This document shows, piece by piece, positions 54,956 through 64,000 of a stretch of 64,000 nt of DNA. Location: the NCBI RefSeq assembly GCF_004137355.1, contig NZ_SDVB01000191.1, positions 124,001 through 188,000 of the forward strand, written 5' to 3'. Source of the stretch: Ciceribacter ferrooxidans. GTDB taxonomy: Bacteria > Pseudomonadota > Alphaproteobacteria > Rhizobiales > Rhizobiaceae. The translations under genes and the position numbers were made by a program. Below the pieces are notes generated by a model, which saw only the letters and a program-made list of their open reading frames with translations, had not been told where the DNA came from and made no database searches. Position 1 is the first letter of the stretch. Every line of letters starts with the position of its first letter.

Positions 54956-56182
54956 ATGGACAAAACTCAGGGGCAAGTCCAGGACGTCGAAACGCAGACG
55001 TCCTGGACGCAGGCGACGCTGTTTCTGACCTTGATGGTCTTTACGGCTGGACAGTCCTTCCTTCTTGTCGTCCTTCCCCCGCTTGGCCGGCGGCTGGGTT
55101 TCACGGATCTCCATATCGGGGGTATTCTCAGCCTTTCTGCTTTGCTGATTATGGTGTCGGCGCCTGGATGGGGCTACCTCAGTGAACGTGTCGGACGCCG
55201 GCCAGTCCTGCTGGCCGCTCTGGCGGGGGGTGCTTTGGCCGCGATTGGATTTGGAACAATCGTGCATTTTCGGCTCTCGGGCAGCTTGAGTGTCTTCCTC
55301 GCGCTCATCCTGATTGCGCTCGTCCGCGCGATCCAGGCCTTGGTCACCAGTGGAGTCTTGCCCGCGGCTCAAGCCTTGATGGCGGACATTACGGCTCCTG
55401 CACGGCGAGCCAGCGGAATGGGCACGCTCGGTGCGGGTATAGGTGTCGGCGCAATAGCCGGCGCGGGGCTTGCCTGGCAGGTCGGGGGAAAAAATCCGGT
55501 CATGGCATTCTCCATCATCGCGGCGCTCGCCGGTTTTGCCCTCTCAAGCGTGCTTTGGTTGGCAAAGGAACCTGCTTGCATGGCTTCAGCAAGGCTTTCC
55601 GATGCCCAACTGCCTCTTCGTCGGATCTGGCCATTCCTGGTGACCACACTCGTTTCGATCTCCGCCTACAGCATCCTGCAACAGGTGACGGCTCTCCGCC
55701 TGCAGGACTCTCTCGGCTTCTCGGTCGAGGAGTCAATTTCGCGTGGAGGCGCGGCACTGATGGCCGCGGCGCTGGCCATGATCGTGGTGCAGGCATCTGC
55801 AGTCCGCGTCTTCCGGTGGGAGGCCACTCGACTGTTGGGGGTCGGAGCCGTGATCGCTGTCACTGCGATGCTCATTTGCACCTTGGCGACGGCCTATTCC
55901 ACGATCGTTGCCACGTTCATTCTGCTCGGCATCGGACTTGGACTTATGCTGACCGGTAACCTGGCAGCGCTCAGTCTGGGGACCGGTCCTGGTGCTCAGG
56001 GCAAAGCCGCAGGTGTGAACGTCCTAGCGCAAGGGTTGGGGCAGGCCCTTGGCCCGATCACTGGCGCTGGCCTTCACCGCGTATCGCCACAACTCCCCTT
56101 TGTGGCGGCAACAATTCTGCTTGTGATCGCGTGCCTGGTTGCGGCACGCGCTTGGCGATCTGCTGTCACCAGCTCACGATGA
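54956..56182 (+). CDS. MFS transporter
   Basis: A 408-aa major facilitator with about 12 hydrophobic helices. The loop-2 motif is GYLSERVGRRPVLL, the classic MFS A-motif variant, and the middle of the protein has a cytoplasmic loop (WLAKEPACMASARLSDAQLPLRR). It resembles drug/sugar exporters; the substrate is unknown. The start lies 4 bp after the Crp/Fnr stop. Confidence 0.88.
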   Translation: MDKTQGQVQDVETQTSWTQATLFLTLMVFTAGQSFLLVVLPPLGRRLGFTDLHIGGILSLSALLIMVSAPGWGYLSERVGRRPVLLAALAGGALAAIGFGTIVHFRLSGSLSVFLALILIALVRAIQALVTSGVLPAAQALMADITAPARRASGMGTLGAGIGVGAIAGAGLAWQVGGKNPVMAFSIIAALAGFALSSVLWLAKEPACMASARLSDAQLPLRRIWPFLVTTLVSISAYSILQQVTALRLQDSLGFSVEESISRGGAALMAAALAMIVVQASAVRVFRWEATRLLGVGAVIAVTAMLICTLATAYSTIVATFILLGIGLGLMLTGNLAALSLGTGPGAQGKAAGVNVLAQGLGQALGPITGAGLHRVSPQLPFVAATILLVIACLVAARAWRSAVTSSR

Positions 56183-56351
56183 GGGCTGCGCGGGTCACGG
56201 CGTCGAATGTATGAAGGGTGGTCGCGACATTTCAAGCATGCGCGCGGGAGCACGCTCGATGCCGATCTCGTCTCGCCGGGCAATCTAGAAGCATGCGCCA
56301 AGACCGGCCCGACGATCGACGTCGAGCCGACCTCGTTTTCCGGCTTTGCCC

Positions 56352-57385
56352 CTACCTGTTGCCGATGAGCATGCGGTAGCGGAACTGGTCGATGACGACG
56401 GCGAGGATCAGCAGCGAGCCGAGGAGCACCATCTGCATGTAGGAGCCGATCTGCATCAGATTCATCCCGTTCTGGACGAGCACGATGAAGAAGGCGCCGA
56501 GCACCACGCTCTCCACCCGGCCGATGCCGCCCCTCAGCGAGACGCCGGCGATGACGCAGGCCGCAATCGATTCGAGCGCGATGGTGCCGCCGAGATTGGT
56601 CTCGCCGCTTTCGACCCGGGCGGTGAGCAGGACGCCCGCGACCGATGCCAGGAGCGCGCAGAGGATATAGGCGAGGAAGAGCGTCCGCTTCGTGTTGATG
56701 CCCGAGAGATTGGCGGCCTTGATGTTGCCGCCGATCGCGTAGATGCGGGCGCCGCTGCGCGTCCGGTTCATCAGGACCCACATGGCCGCCATGGTGACGA
56801 TGGCGATCAGGACCGGGACGGGAACGCCGAGCACGCGACCGAAACCGAAGAAATCCCCGAATTCGAAGGGGAGATTGCCGATCGGCACGCCGCCGGTCAG
56901 GAAGAGCGCGATGCCGGCGCCGACGGATTGTACCCCGAGCGTCATGATGAAGGGAGAAACCCCGAACTGTGCGATGCCGATACCGTTCAGCATGCCGAGT
57001 GCGAGAGCCGCGAGGAACCCCGCCGACACGCCGAGGACGATGACCAGCCAGACCATGTCGGGAAACTGGGCTGCGAAATACACCATGACCGAAGCCGAGA
57101 CCACCGAGGTGAGCGCGATCGAGGTGCCGACCGCAAGGTCGAAGCCGCCCGTCACCAGAACCACCATCTGACCCAGCGAGACGAGGACGAGATAGACCGA
57201 TTGGCGGGCGACGTTCGTCAGGTTGTCGAGGGTCAGAAACTGCCGGGATGCGAGAGAAAAGAGGATCAGCGCCGCGATCAGGAAGAACGGCAGGGCACCC
57301 AGCCTGATGAAGACGGCTTTCAGTGCGGCCGTTGAGGAGAGGGTCTGCTTGGCGTCCGTGACCGACGCGGTTTCGAGCTTGCTGG

Positions 57386-57389
<4 letters not shown>
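56352..57389 (-). CDS. Sugar-type ABC transporter permease (RbsC family)
   Basis: A 345-aa inner-membrane permease of the ribose/xylose type with about 8-10 helices. SLGQMVVLVTGGFDLAVGTSIALTSVVSASVMVYF and the Ala/Gly-rich EAA-like loop (IGGNIKAANLSGINTKRTLFLAYILCALLASVAGVLLTAR) are typical. It is the last gene of the ABC operon; its start overlaps the ATPase stop by 4 bp. Confidence 0.9.
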
Positions 57390-58900
<1,511 letters not shown>

Positions 58901-58970
58901 TTTCGTATCAGTCCAATCATTGCTGCCGGGAAAGGGTTCCGGCGCCCGTGAGACGCCGGAACCTGCGCGA

Positions 58971-60044
58971 TCAATTGACCGAGAAGACCGGCTTGTAGCC
59001 GTCCGGGGGCAGGATGTTGGTCTGCGGCACCGTCTTGACGTTGGACGGATCGACCACGAAGATCTTCGGTCCGACGTGTTTGACGAACTCCTTGCCTTCC
59101 AGTGCACGGACCGCCTGGTCGATGGCGATACGGCCCTGGACGACCATCGAATCCGCCGGGGCGGCGAGAATGAAGCCTCGCTTGATGCCCTCGTAGACAC
59201 CGGGCGTCATGTAGAAGGCGAGAAGGTCGACCTTGCCCTTCAGGCCGCGCTCGCGGATGAGGCCCTGGGCGGCTTCCGCCGTCACCGCCGTGCCGGCGAT
59301 ATAGCGGATGTCCGGCTCGGCCTGCAGCACGTCCTCGACCAGCTTCAGCTGAGCTTCCTTGCCGGTGTCGCCGTATTTCGGCTCGAGAGCCTTGACGGAC
59401 GAGCCCTTGATCGCTTCGAGGAAGCCCTTGTTGGCGGCTTCCACCCAGCCGGCGCCGGCCGGACCCGGGAACCAGCCGACCTTCACCTCTTCCGACCCGG
59501 CGGGATGCTTCTTGGCGAGGTAAGAGCCGGTTTCGTACCCCATGGTGTAGAAGGAAACGAGCGACTTGGCGGTGATGTCGGGCGAAGAAATGCCGTTGAT
59601 GACGTCGATCACCGGAATGTTCTTCTTCTTGATCTCGCTGACGAGATTGTTGAGGCCGTCAAAGGAGATGGCGCCGATGACCACGGCCTGGGCCCCGCCG
59701 GCGACACAGTCTTCGATCTGACTGATCTGCTTTGAGAGTTCCGTATAGCCGCCCGCCTCGACGAGGTTCATCTTGACGCCGAGGTCTTTCGCTTCTTCGG
59801 CGACGCCGTAGTCGACGCCGAGCCAGTAGGCATCCTTCATGTGTGGGAATGAGACGCAGATGTTCCAGGGCTTCTCTGCCTTTTCGAGTGGCGAATAGGA
59901 CATGTCGATGGCCTTGCCGTCGGCCGAAAATGCAGGCTCGACGGCCTGCGCCGGATAAGGATACCAGGCTTCCGCCAGCGCGGGCGTCGCCAGCGTCAGG
60001 GCGAGTGCGGAACTCGCCAGTGTGAGTGCAATTCTGTTTTTCAT
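58971..60044 (-). CDS. TorT-like periplasmic substrate-binding protein
   Basis: A 357-aa type I periplasmic binding protein with a signal (MKNRIALTLASSALALTLATPALAEA). KPWNICVSFPHMKDAYWLGVDYGVAEEAKDLG and AGGYTELSKQISQIEDCVAGGAQAVVIGAISFDG resemble the TorT/RbsB group. It serves the ABC importer downstream. The ligand is not a known sugar; 5-oxoproline or a related lactam/amide is suggested only by the neighbouring pxp genes. Confidence 0.87.
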   Translation of the reverse strand: MKNRIALTLASSALALTLATPALAEAWYPYPAQAVEPAFSADGKAIDMSYSPLEKAEKPWNICVSFPHMKDAYWLGVDYGVAEEAKDLGVKMNLVEAGGYTELSKQISQIEDCVAGGAQAVVIGAISFDGLNNLVSEIKKKNIPVIDVINGISSPDITAKSLVSFYTMGYETGSYLAKKHPAGSEEVKVGWFPGPAGAGWVEAANKGFLEAIKGSSVKALEPKYGDTGKEAQLKLVEDVLQAEPDIRYIAGTAVTAEAAQGLIRERGLKGKVDLLAFYMTPGVYEGIKRGFILAAPADSMVVQGRIAIDQAVRALEGKEFVKHVGPKIFVVDPSNVKTVPQTNILPPDGYKPVFSVN

Positions 60045-60078
60045 GGTTGTTCCCCTTTTTCGAGTTGGTTGCTGCGGG

Positions 60079-61047
60079 TCAGAAGAGATTGCGGATCTGG
60101 TTGATCAGGGCGGCTCGCTCCTTTCGTGCGGAGAGCGCGGTTTCCATGTCGACCTTCACGAAGCGGGTCGGCGTATGTGGCTGAAGCTGGCCGATCAGAT
60201 CCATGTCGGCGGAGATCACGGTTCCGAGCATGAAGTAGCCGCCGCCGGAAACCGCATCGCGATGCAGGATGATCGGCTCGGTACCACCCGGCACCTGGAT
60301 GGAGCCGTAGGGATAGCAGCTGTCGACGATGTTCGACGGATCGGAGCCGGCGCCGAACGGCGGCGTGCGCGGAACGAAATCGAGCTTGCGACCGCCACGG
60401 AAACGATAGCCCATGCGGTCGGCTTCAGGCGCGACCTTCCAGGTGTCCTCGAAGAAGTTCTTCCCCGACTCTTCCGTGATGCGATGCCAGTAGAGGCCCG
60501 GCAGGACCCGCAGCTCGGCCGGCATGCCCGGGCCACGACGGAGCGCTTCCGGGATCGACTTGCCTTCGACGGCCGCGCCTGCGGCACCGACCGGCAGTTC
60601 GTCGCCGGCGGCGATCGGCCGGCCCTTGAAGCCGCCGAGTGCCCCGATCGCGTAGGTCGAGCGGGAGCCGAGAGCGAGCGGCACGTCGATGCCGCCGGAG
60701 ACGGCGATATAGATGCGGGCGCCGGTCTTCAGGAAATCGAAGGAGAGCACCTGGCCGGCCTTGACCTTGAAGGCGGTCCAGCCCGGCTTCTCTTCGCCGT
60801 CGACCCGGATCGGCATCTCGGCCCCGGTCACGGCGACCATCGCATCTTCGGTGAACTCGAGCTTCGGTCCGACGAAGACCGCCTCGAGGCCGGCAGCCCC
60901 TTCCTCGTTGCCGACGAGGAGGTTTGCGGCCTTGAGCGCAAGGCGGTCCATGGCGCCGCCGAGTGGGATGCCGAGATGGAAATAGCCCGGCCGACCGAGA
61001 TCCTGGACGGTGGTGGCGAGACCTGGATGTTGAACCTTAATGGCCAT
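60079..61047 (-). CDS. pxpC: 5-oxoprolinase/urea carboxylase-like subunit PxpC (KipA family)
   Basis: A 322-aa biotin-dependent carboxyltransferase (AHS2/KipA) protein. It has the signatures TTVQDLGRPGYFHLGIPLGGAMDRLALKAANLLVGN, IYIAVSGGIDVPLALGSRSTYAIGALGGFKGRPI and GTEPIILHRDAVSGGGYFMLGTVISAD. In 5-oxoprolinase it pairs with PxpB. Its start lies inside the end of pxpB (11 bp overlap). Confidence 0.9.
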   Translation of the reverse strand: MAIKVQHPGLATTVQDLGRPGYFHLGIPLGGAMDRLALKAANLLVGNEEGAAGLEAVFVGPKLEFTEDAMVAVTGAEMPIRVDGEEKPGWTAFKVKAGQVLSFDFLKTGARIYIAVSGGIDVPLALGSRSTYAIGALGGFKGRPIAAGDELPVGAAGAAVEGKSIPEALRRGPGMPAELRVLPGLYWHRITEESGKNFFEDTWKVAPEADRMGYRFRGGRKLDFVPRTPPFGAGSDPSNIVDSCYPYGSIQVPGGTEPIILHRDAVSGGGYFMLGTVISADMDLIGQLQPHTPTRFVKVDMETALSARKERAALINQIRNLF

Positions 61048-61912
61048 GGAGAACGCCCTCCAGCTTCGCGTTGTAGCCGTCGATGTCTTTTTGGAATTCC
61101 CTGAGGTCGAACTTCACCTCGCGGATCGGCGGGGCGAAGCGTCCCTTGTCGACGTCTTCCACCGCTTGGTCGTAGCCGTCGCGGTCGACCGGCTTGAACT
61201 TGACGATGTCGCCGGGGCGGAAGAAGACCATGAAGTCCTTGAGGTAGGACGTCGTCTGGGTCGGATCGTAGATCGGCATCGGAGTGATGCCGAACATCTG
61301 GTAACCGCCGGCGCCGCGCACCGAATAGATGCAGCCGAAACAGCCGCCATGGCCGACGGTGAGCTTCGGCGTATCGGTGCGGGGCCGCAGGTATTTCGGC
61401 ACCTCGATCTGCCTTTGGCGCTCGACCATCTGGTACATGAAGGGCAGGCCCGAGACGAAGCCGACCATCGAGACGAACCAGGGCGAACCGGAATGGGCTG
61501 CGATGAAATCGTCGACCGAGCCATAGTTGTTGATCCGAGCGGCGTATTCGAGGTCGGTGCTCGCCGGATCCTGATGGCGCTCGCGAAAACGCATCAGCGT
61601 CTCGTGCGTCCACGGGTCGTTGTAGAAGACCGGAATCTCGATGATGCGGGTGGTGATCACCGGCTCCGACTTCGCAGCCGCCGCCTCGATCGCCTGGACT
61701 TCCTTCAGGATGTCGTTCGGGTGAATGACGTCGGGGTCGAACTTGATCTGGAAGGAGGCGTTTGCCGGGCAGATTTCGGTCACGCCCTTGATCTTCGCCT
61801 GCTTGATGCCCGTCGTCATCGACAGCGAGTTGAAGAATGCCTCGAGCGACATCTCCTCGGAGCATTCGACGAAGAGGTGTTCGTCACCTCCGAACGTATA
61901 GCGCATGGGCAT
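61037..61912 (-). CDS. pxpB: 5-oxoprolinase/urea carboxylase-like subunit PxpB (KipI family)
   Basis: A 291-aa AHS1/KipI protein. The C-terminal core HGGCFGCIYSVRGAGGYQMFGITPMPIYDPT is diagnostic; the N-terminal half (TPEICPANASFQIKFDP region) is typical. It is longer than many PxpB. ATG 61912 has GGAGG 7 nt upstream and overlaps the accC stop by 1 bp. Confidence 0.9.
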   Translation of the reverse strand: MPMRYTFGGDEHLFVECSEEMSLEAFFNSLSMTTGIKQAKIKGVTEICPANASFQIKFDPDVIHPNDILKEVQAIEAAAAKSEPVITTRIIEIPVFYNDPWTHETLMRFRERHQDPASTDLEYAARINNYGSVDDFIAAHSGSPWFVSMVGFVSGLPFMYQMVERQRQIEVPKYLRPRTDTPKLTVGHGGCFGCIYSVRGAGGYQMFGITPMPIYDPTQTTSYLKDFMVFFRPGDIVKFKPVDRDGYDQAVEDVDKGRFAPPIREVKFDLREFQKDIDGYNAKLEGVLHGH

Positions 61913-63294
61913 CAGGCAACCTCCTTGGATGCGACAAAGGCCTTGAACTCCGTCTCCAGCCACGGTTCGAGGAAGCGGGTGTGGACGTCACCGGCGGCCA
62001 CCGACGGATCGGATGCCAGTGCCTTGTGGAGAGGAATGGTCGTTGCGAGCCCGCGGATCTCGAAATTGTCGAGGGCCTCTCCGAGCCGGTCGAGGCAGTG
62101 GTCGCGGCTTTCACCCCAGACGATCAGCTTGCCGAGCAGGGAATCGTAGAAGGGCGGGACCTGGTAGCCGTCGTAGAGCATGGTGTCGAAACGGACGCCG
62201 TCGCCTTCCGGAACGCCGAGCGCCTCGACCAGACCGGGACCGGGCAGAAAACCGCGCATGGGGTCCTCGGCGTTGATCCGGCACTCGATTGCGTGGCCGC
62301 GGATTACGACATCTTCCTGGCGGATCGAAAGCTCTGCGCCGCCGGCGATGCGGATCATCTCCTGGACCAGGTCGATGCCGGTGATCATCTCGGTTACCGG
62401 ATGCTCGACCTGGATGCGGGTGTTCACCTCGATGAAGTAGAACGCGCCCGTTTCGTCGTCATAGAGGTATTCGACGGTACCGGCTCCGCGATAGCCGACC
62501 TCGCGGGCAAGCGCGACGGCACTTTCACAGAGGGCCTTGCGGACGCTCTCCGGCAGGCGGAAGGAGGGGGCCTCTTCCCAGACCTTCTGGCGGCGTCGCT
62601 GGAGCGAGCATTCGCGCTCGAAACAGTGGATCGCGTTCCGGCCGTCGCCGAGGATCTGGACCTCGACGTGGCGCGCACGGGTGATGACCTTTTCGACATA
62701 GAGCCCGCCATCGCCGAAGGCGGCGAGCGCCTCGGCCGAGGCCTGCGGGAAGTGCCGCTCGAAATCCTCCATGCTTTCGGCGATGCGGATGCCGCGGCCA
62801 CCGCCGCCGGCTGCCGCCTTGATCATCACCGGAAAGCCGATTTCCTCGACGATTTCGCGCGCGGCGGCGATATCGTCGATCCGGCCGTTGGAACCGGGCA
62901 CGGTCGGGACGCCGGCACGGCTTGCGACCTTGCGCGCCTCGACCTTGTCGCCGAGCAGGCTGATCGCATCATGGCGCGGCCCGATGAAGATCAGGCCGGC
63001 GTCTTCGACGGCCTTCGCGAAGGTGGCGTTTTCTGAGAGGAAGCCATAGCCGGGATGAACGGCGTCGACGCCGGTTTCGCGTGCGGCCTTCAGCACGGCC
63101 TCGATGTTGAGGTAGGACTTCGCCGCGGACGGCGGCCCGATTTCGACTGCCTGGTCGGCGAGCTTCACGGCCAGCATGTCGCGGTCGGCGGCGGAATGGA
63201 CCTGCACGGTCCTGATCCCGAGCGCCTGGGCGGCGCGGATGATCCGGACGGCGATCTCGCCCCGGTTGGCGACGAGGATGGAGGAGATGCTCAT
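61912..63294 (-). CDS. accC: Biotin carboxylase (AccC type)
   Basis: A 460-aa ATP-grasp biotin carboxylase. SSILVANRGEIAVRIIRAA, the glycine loop KAAAGGGGRGIRIAES, EVNTRIQVEHPVTEMITGID and GSGARID-equivalent residues are present. The C-terminus is complete but carries no carrier domain; the carrier is the separate accB upstream. Its setting among pxp genes suggests a dedicated copy that carboxylates the AccB biotin for PxpB/PxpC, not fatty-acid synthesis. Confidence 0.92.
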   Translation of the reverse strand: MSISSILVANRGEIAVRIIRAAQALGIRTVQVHSAADRDMLAVKLADQAVEIGPPSAAKSYLNIEAVLKAARETGVDAVHPGYGFLSENATFAKAVEDAGLIFIGPRHDAISLLGDKVEARKVASRAGVPTVPGSNGRIDDIAAAREIVEEIGFPVMIKAAAGGGGRGIRIAESMEDFERHFPQASAEALAAFGDGGLYVEKVITRARHVEVQILGDGRNAIHCFERECSLQRRRQKVWEEAPSFRLPESVRKALCESAVALAREVGYRGAGTVEYLYDDETGAFYFIEVNTRIQVEHPVTEMITGIDLVQEMIRIAGGAELSIRQEDVVIRGHAIECRINAEDPMRGFLPGPGLVEALGVPEGDGVRFDTMLYDGYQVPPFYDSLLGKLIVWGESRDHCLDRLGEALDNFEIRGLATTIPLHKALASDPSVAAGDVHTRFLEPWLETEFKAFVASKEVA

Positions 63295-63533
63295 GCCTCG
63301 ACCTCGGCAATGACCTGGCCGGCCATGATCGGCTCGTTGTCGTCGGCAACGAAGGTGATCGAGCTTCCGCTCGCGTCGGCGCGGACTTCGTGGAAGGTCT
63401 TCATCACTTCGATGAGGCCGATGACGTCGCCGGCTGCCACGCTCTCTCCATCCTGCTTGTATGGTGCGGCGTCGGGAGACGACCGGCGGTAGAAGGTTCC
63501 CGGAAGGGGCGATTTGATTTCGAGCTTGCTCAT
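63291..63533 (-). CDS. accB: Small biotin carboxyl carrier protein (AccB type)
   Basis: An 80-aa lipoyl/biotinyl domain protein. SPLPGTFYRRSSPDAAPY is the N-terminal strand, and the biotinylation loop reads IGLIEVMKTFHEV with MK present but EAMKM replaced by EVMKT. It is unusually small for AccB because the Ala/Pro-rich N-terminal part is missing. It overlaps accC by 4 bp. Confidence 0.9.
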   Translation of the reverse strand: MSKLEIKSPLPGTFYRRSSPDAAPYKQDGESVAAGDVIGLIEVMKTFHEVRADASGSSITFVADDNEPIMAGQVIAEVEA

Positions 63534-63545
63534 CGTGGTCTCCCG

Positions 63546-64000
63546 TTATCTGACGATTTCTGAAATGGGGGCGATGCGGATGCCCGCGGCGATCAGGGCT
63601 TCGCGCATGTGGCGGACGATATCGAGGGCGCCCAGCGTGTCGGAATGGAAGCAGATGCTCTCGAAGGGGACCGGGATGTCCTTGCCGGTGACGGCCGTCA
63701 CGCGGCCTTCGGTGCAGGCGCGCACCACCTTGCGGGCGATCGTTGCCGGATCGGGGCGTCCCGCGTCGCGCGTGAAGACGATGGAGCCGCTCTCGTCGTA
63801 GTCACGGTCCGCGTAAAACTCGCGGACAACGGGATGGCCGGCCTCGATTGCGGCCTTTTCCGTCGCGGACCCGGCCATGCAGAAGACGTAGGCGTTCGGC
63901 GCGACGGTGCGCATGTAAGTGACGAAGAGCTGTGCGAGTTCCGGGTTGACCGCCATCTCCATGTAGAGCGCGCCGTGCGGCTTCACATGCTGCAGGTTGG
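63546..64000 (-). CDS. pxpA: 5-oxoprolinase subunit PxpA (LamB/YcsF family), partial
   Basis: The C-terminal ~150 codons of a LamB/YcsF protein; the start lies beyond position 64000. NLQHVKPHGALYMEM carries the metal-binding His region, and VPFESICFHSDTLGALDIVRHMREALIAAGI the C-terminal His/Asp. PxpA completes the PxpABC 5-oxoprolinase. It is the most upstream gene of this operon visible here. Confidence 0.9.
   Translation of the reverse strand, partial: NLQHVKPHGALYMEMAVNPELAQLFVTYMRTVAPNAYVFCMAGSATEKAAIEAGHPVVREFYADRDYDESGSIVFTRDAGRPDPATIARKVVRACTEGRVTAVTGKDIPVPFESICFHSDTLGALDIVRHMREALIAAGIRIAPISEIVR

Overview
The window is high-GC alphaproteobacterial DNA, most likely from a Rhizobiaceae-type organism. 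Three things suggest this: FixABCX with a CX4C (oxygen-sensitive) NifA, rhizobial-style leucine catabolism genes, and a short NifU. No nod genes are visible, and nifV (homocitrate synthase), nifW, nifZ, nifT, nifQ and a nif-linked cysE are all present. I infer a diazotroph that makes its own FeMo-cofactor and can fix nitrogen outside a nodule, not a classic obligate symbiont.

Region 1 (about 0.3-25.3 kb) is a compact nitrogen-fixation island. From left to right it holds: nifB-fdxN-LRV FeS protein-nifZ-nifT-SIR2-like gene (+); nifA, then fixABCX (-); nifW, cysE, nifV, nifS, short nifU, iscA-like (-); nifHDK-nifEN-nifX-DUF269-DUF683-fdxB-nifQ (+); and a ModE-type molybdate regulator (+). I read sigma-54 -24/-12 elements before nifB, fixA, iscA, nifH and modE. 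NifA upstream activator sites lie before them, and all five sites share the extended form TGTCG-N6-CGACA. Electrons reach NifH through FixABCX and the two ferredoxins. NifB/S/U/IscA/V/Q/E/N/X build the cofactors. NifW/Z/T and the small accessory proteins help maturation or protection. The nifH promoter has GA where GC is expected at -12.

Region 2 (25.4-33.9 kb) is accessory: an RND efflux pump (transporter and adaptor), a probably inactive alpha/beta-hydrolase, a divergent LysR regulator, an Xre-RES toxin-antitoxin pair and a small hypothetical gene.

Region 3 (33.3-40.9 kb) is a leucine/isovalerate catabolic operon: TetR regulator, isovaleryl-CoA dehydrogenase, an inserted LprI-like periplasmic protein, methylcrotonyl-CoA carboxylase beta and alpha subunits, HMG-CoA lyase and methylglutaconyl-CoA hydratase. 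Next comes cobT on the opposite strand under a clear cobalamin riboswitch.

Region 4 (42.3-56.2 kb) is patchy. It holds a possibly degraded stretch, AraC plus a YgiN-like monooxygenase, an anchored zinc peptidase, two threonine-dehydratase-like PLP enzymes with AraC and Lrp regulators, an exported four-gene set (outer-membrane barrel, two DUF1254/DUF1214 proteins, lipoprotein hydrolase), and a Crp/Fnr-MFS pair.

Region 5 (56.3-64 kb, minus strand) runs in transcription order pxpA (cut by the window edge)-accB-accC-pxpB-pxpC, then a sugar-type ABC importer (TorT-like binding protein, ATPase, permease). It looks like a biotin-linked, split urea-carboxylase/5-oxoprolinase system with its own uptake system. 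I saw no tRNA, rRNA, CRISPR array or intact insertion sequence.
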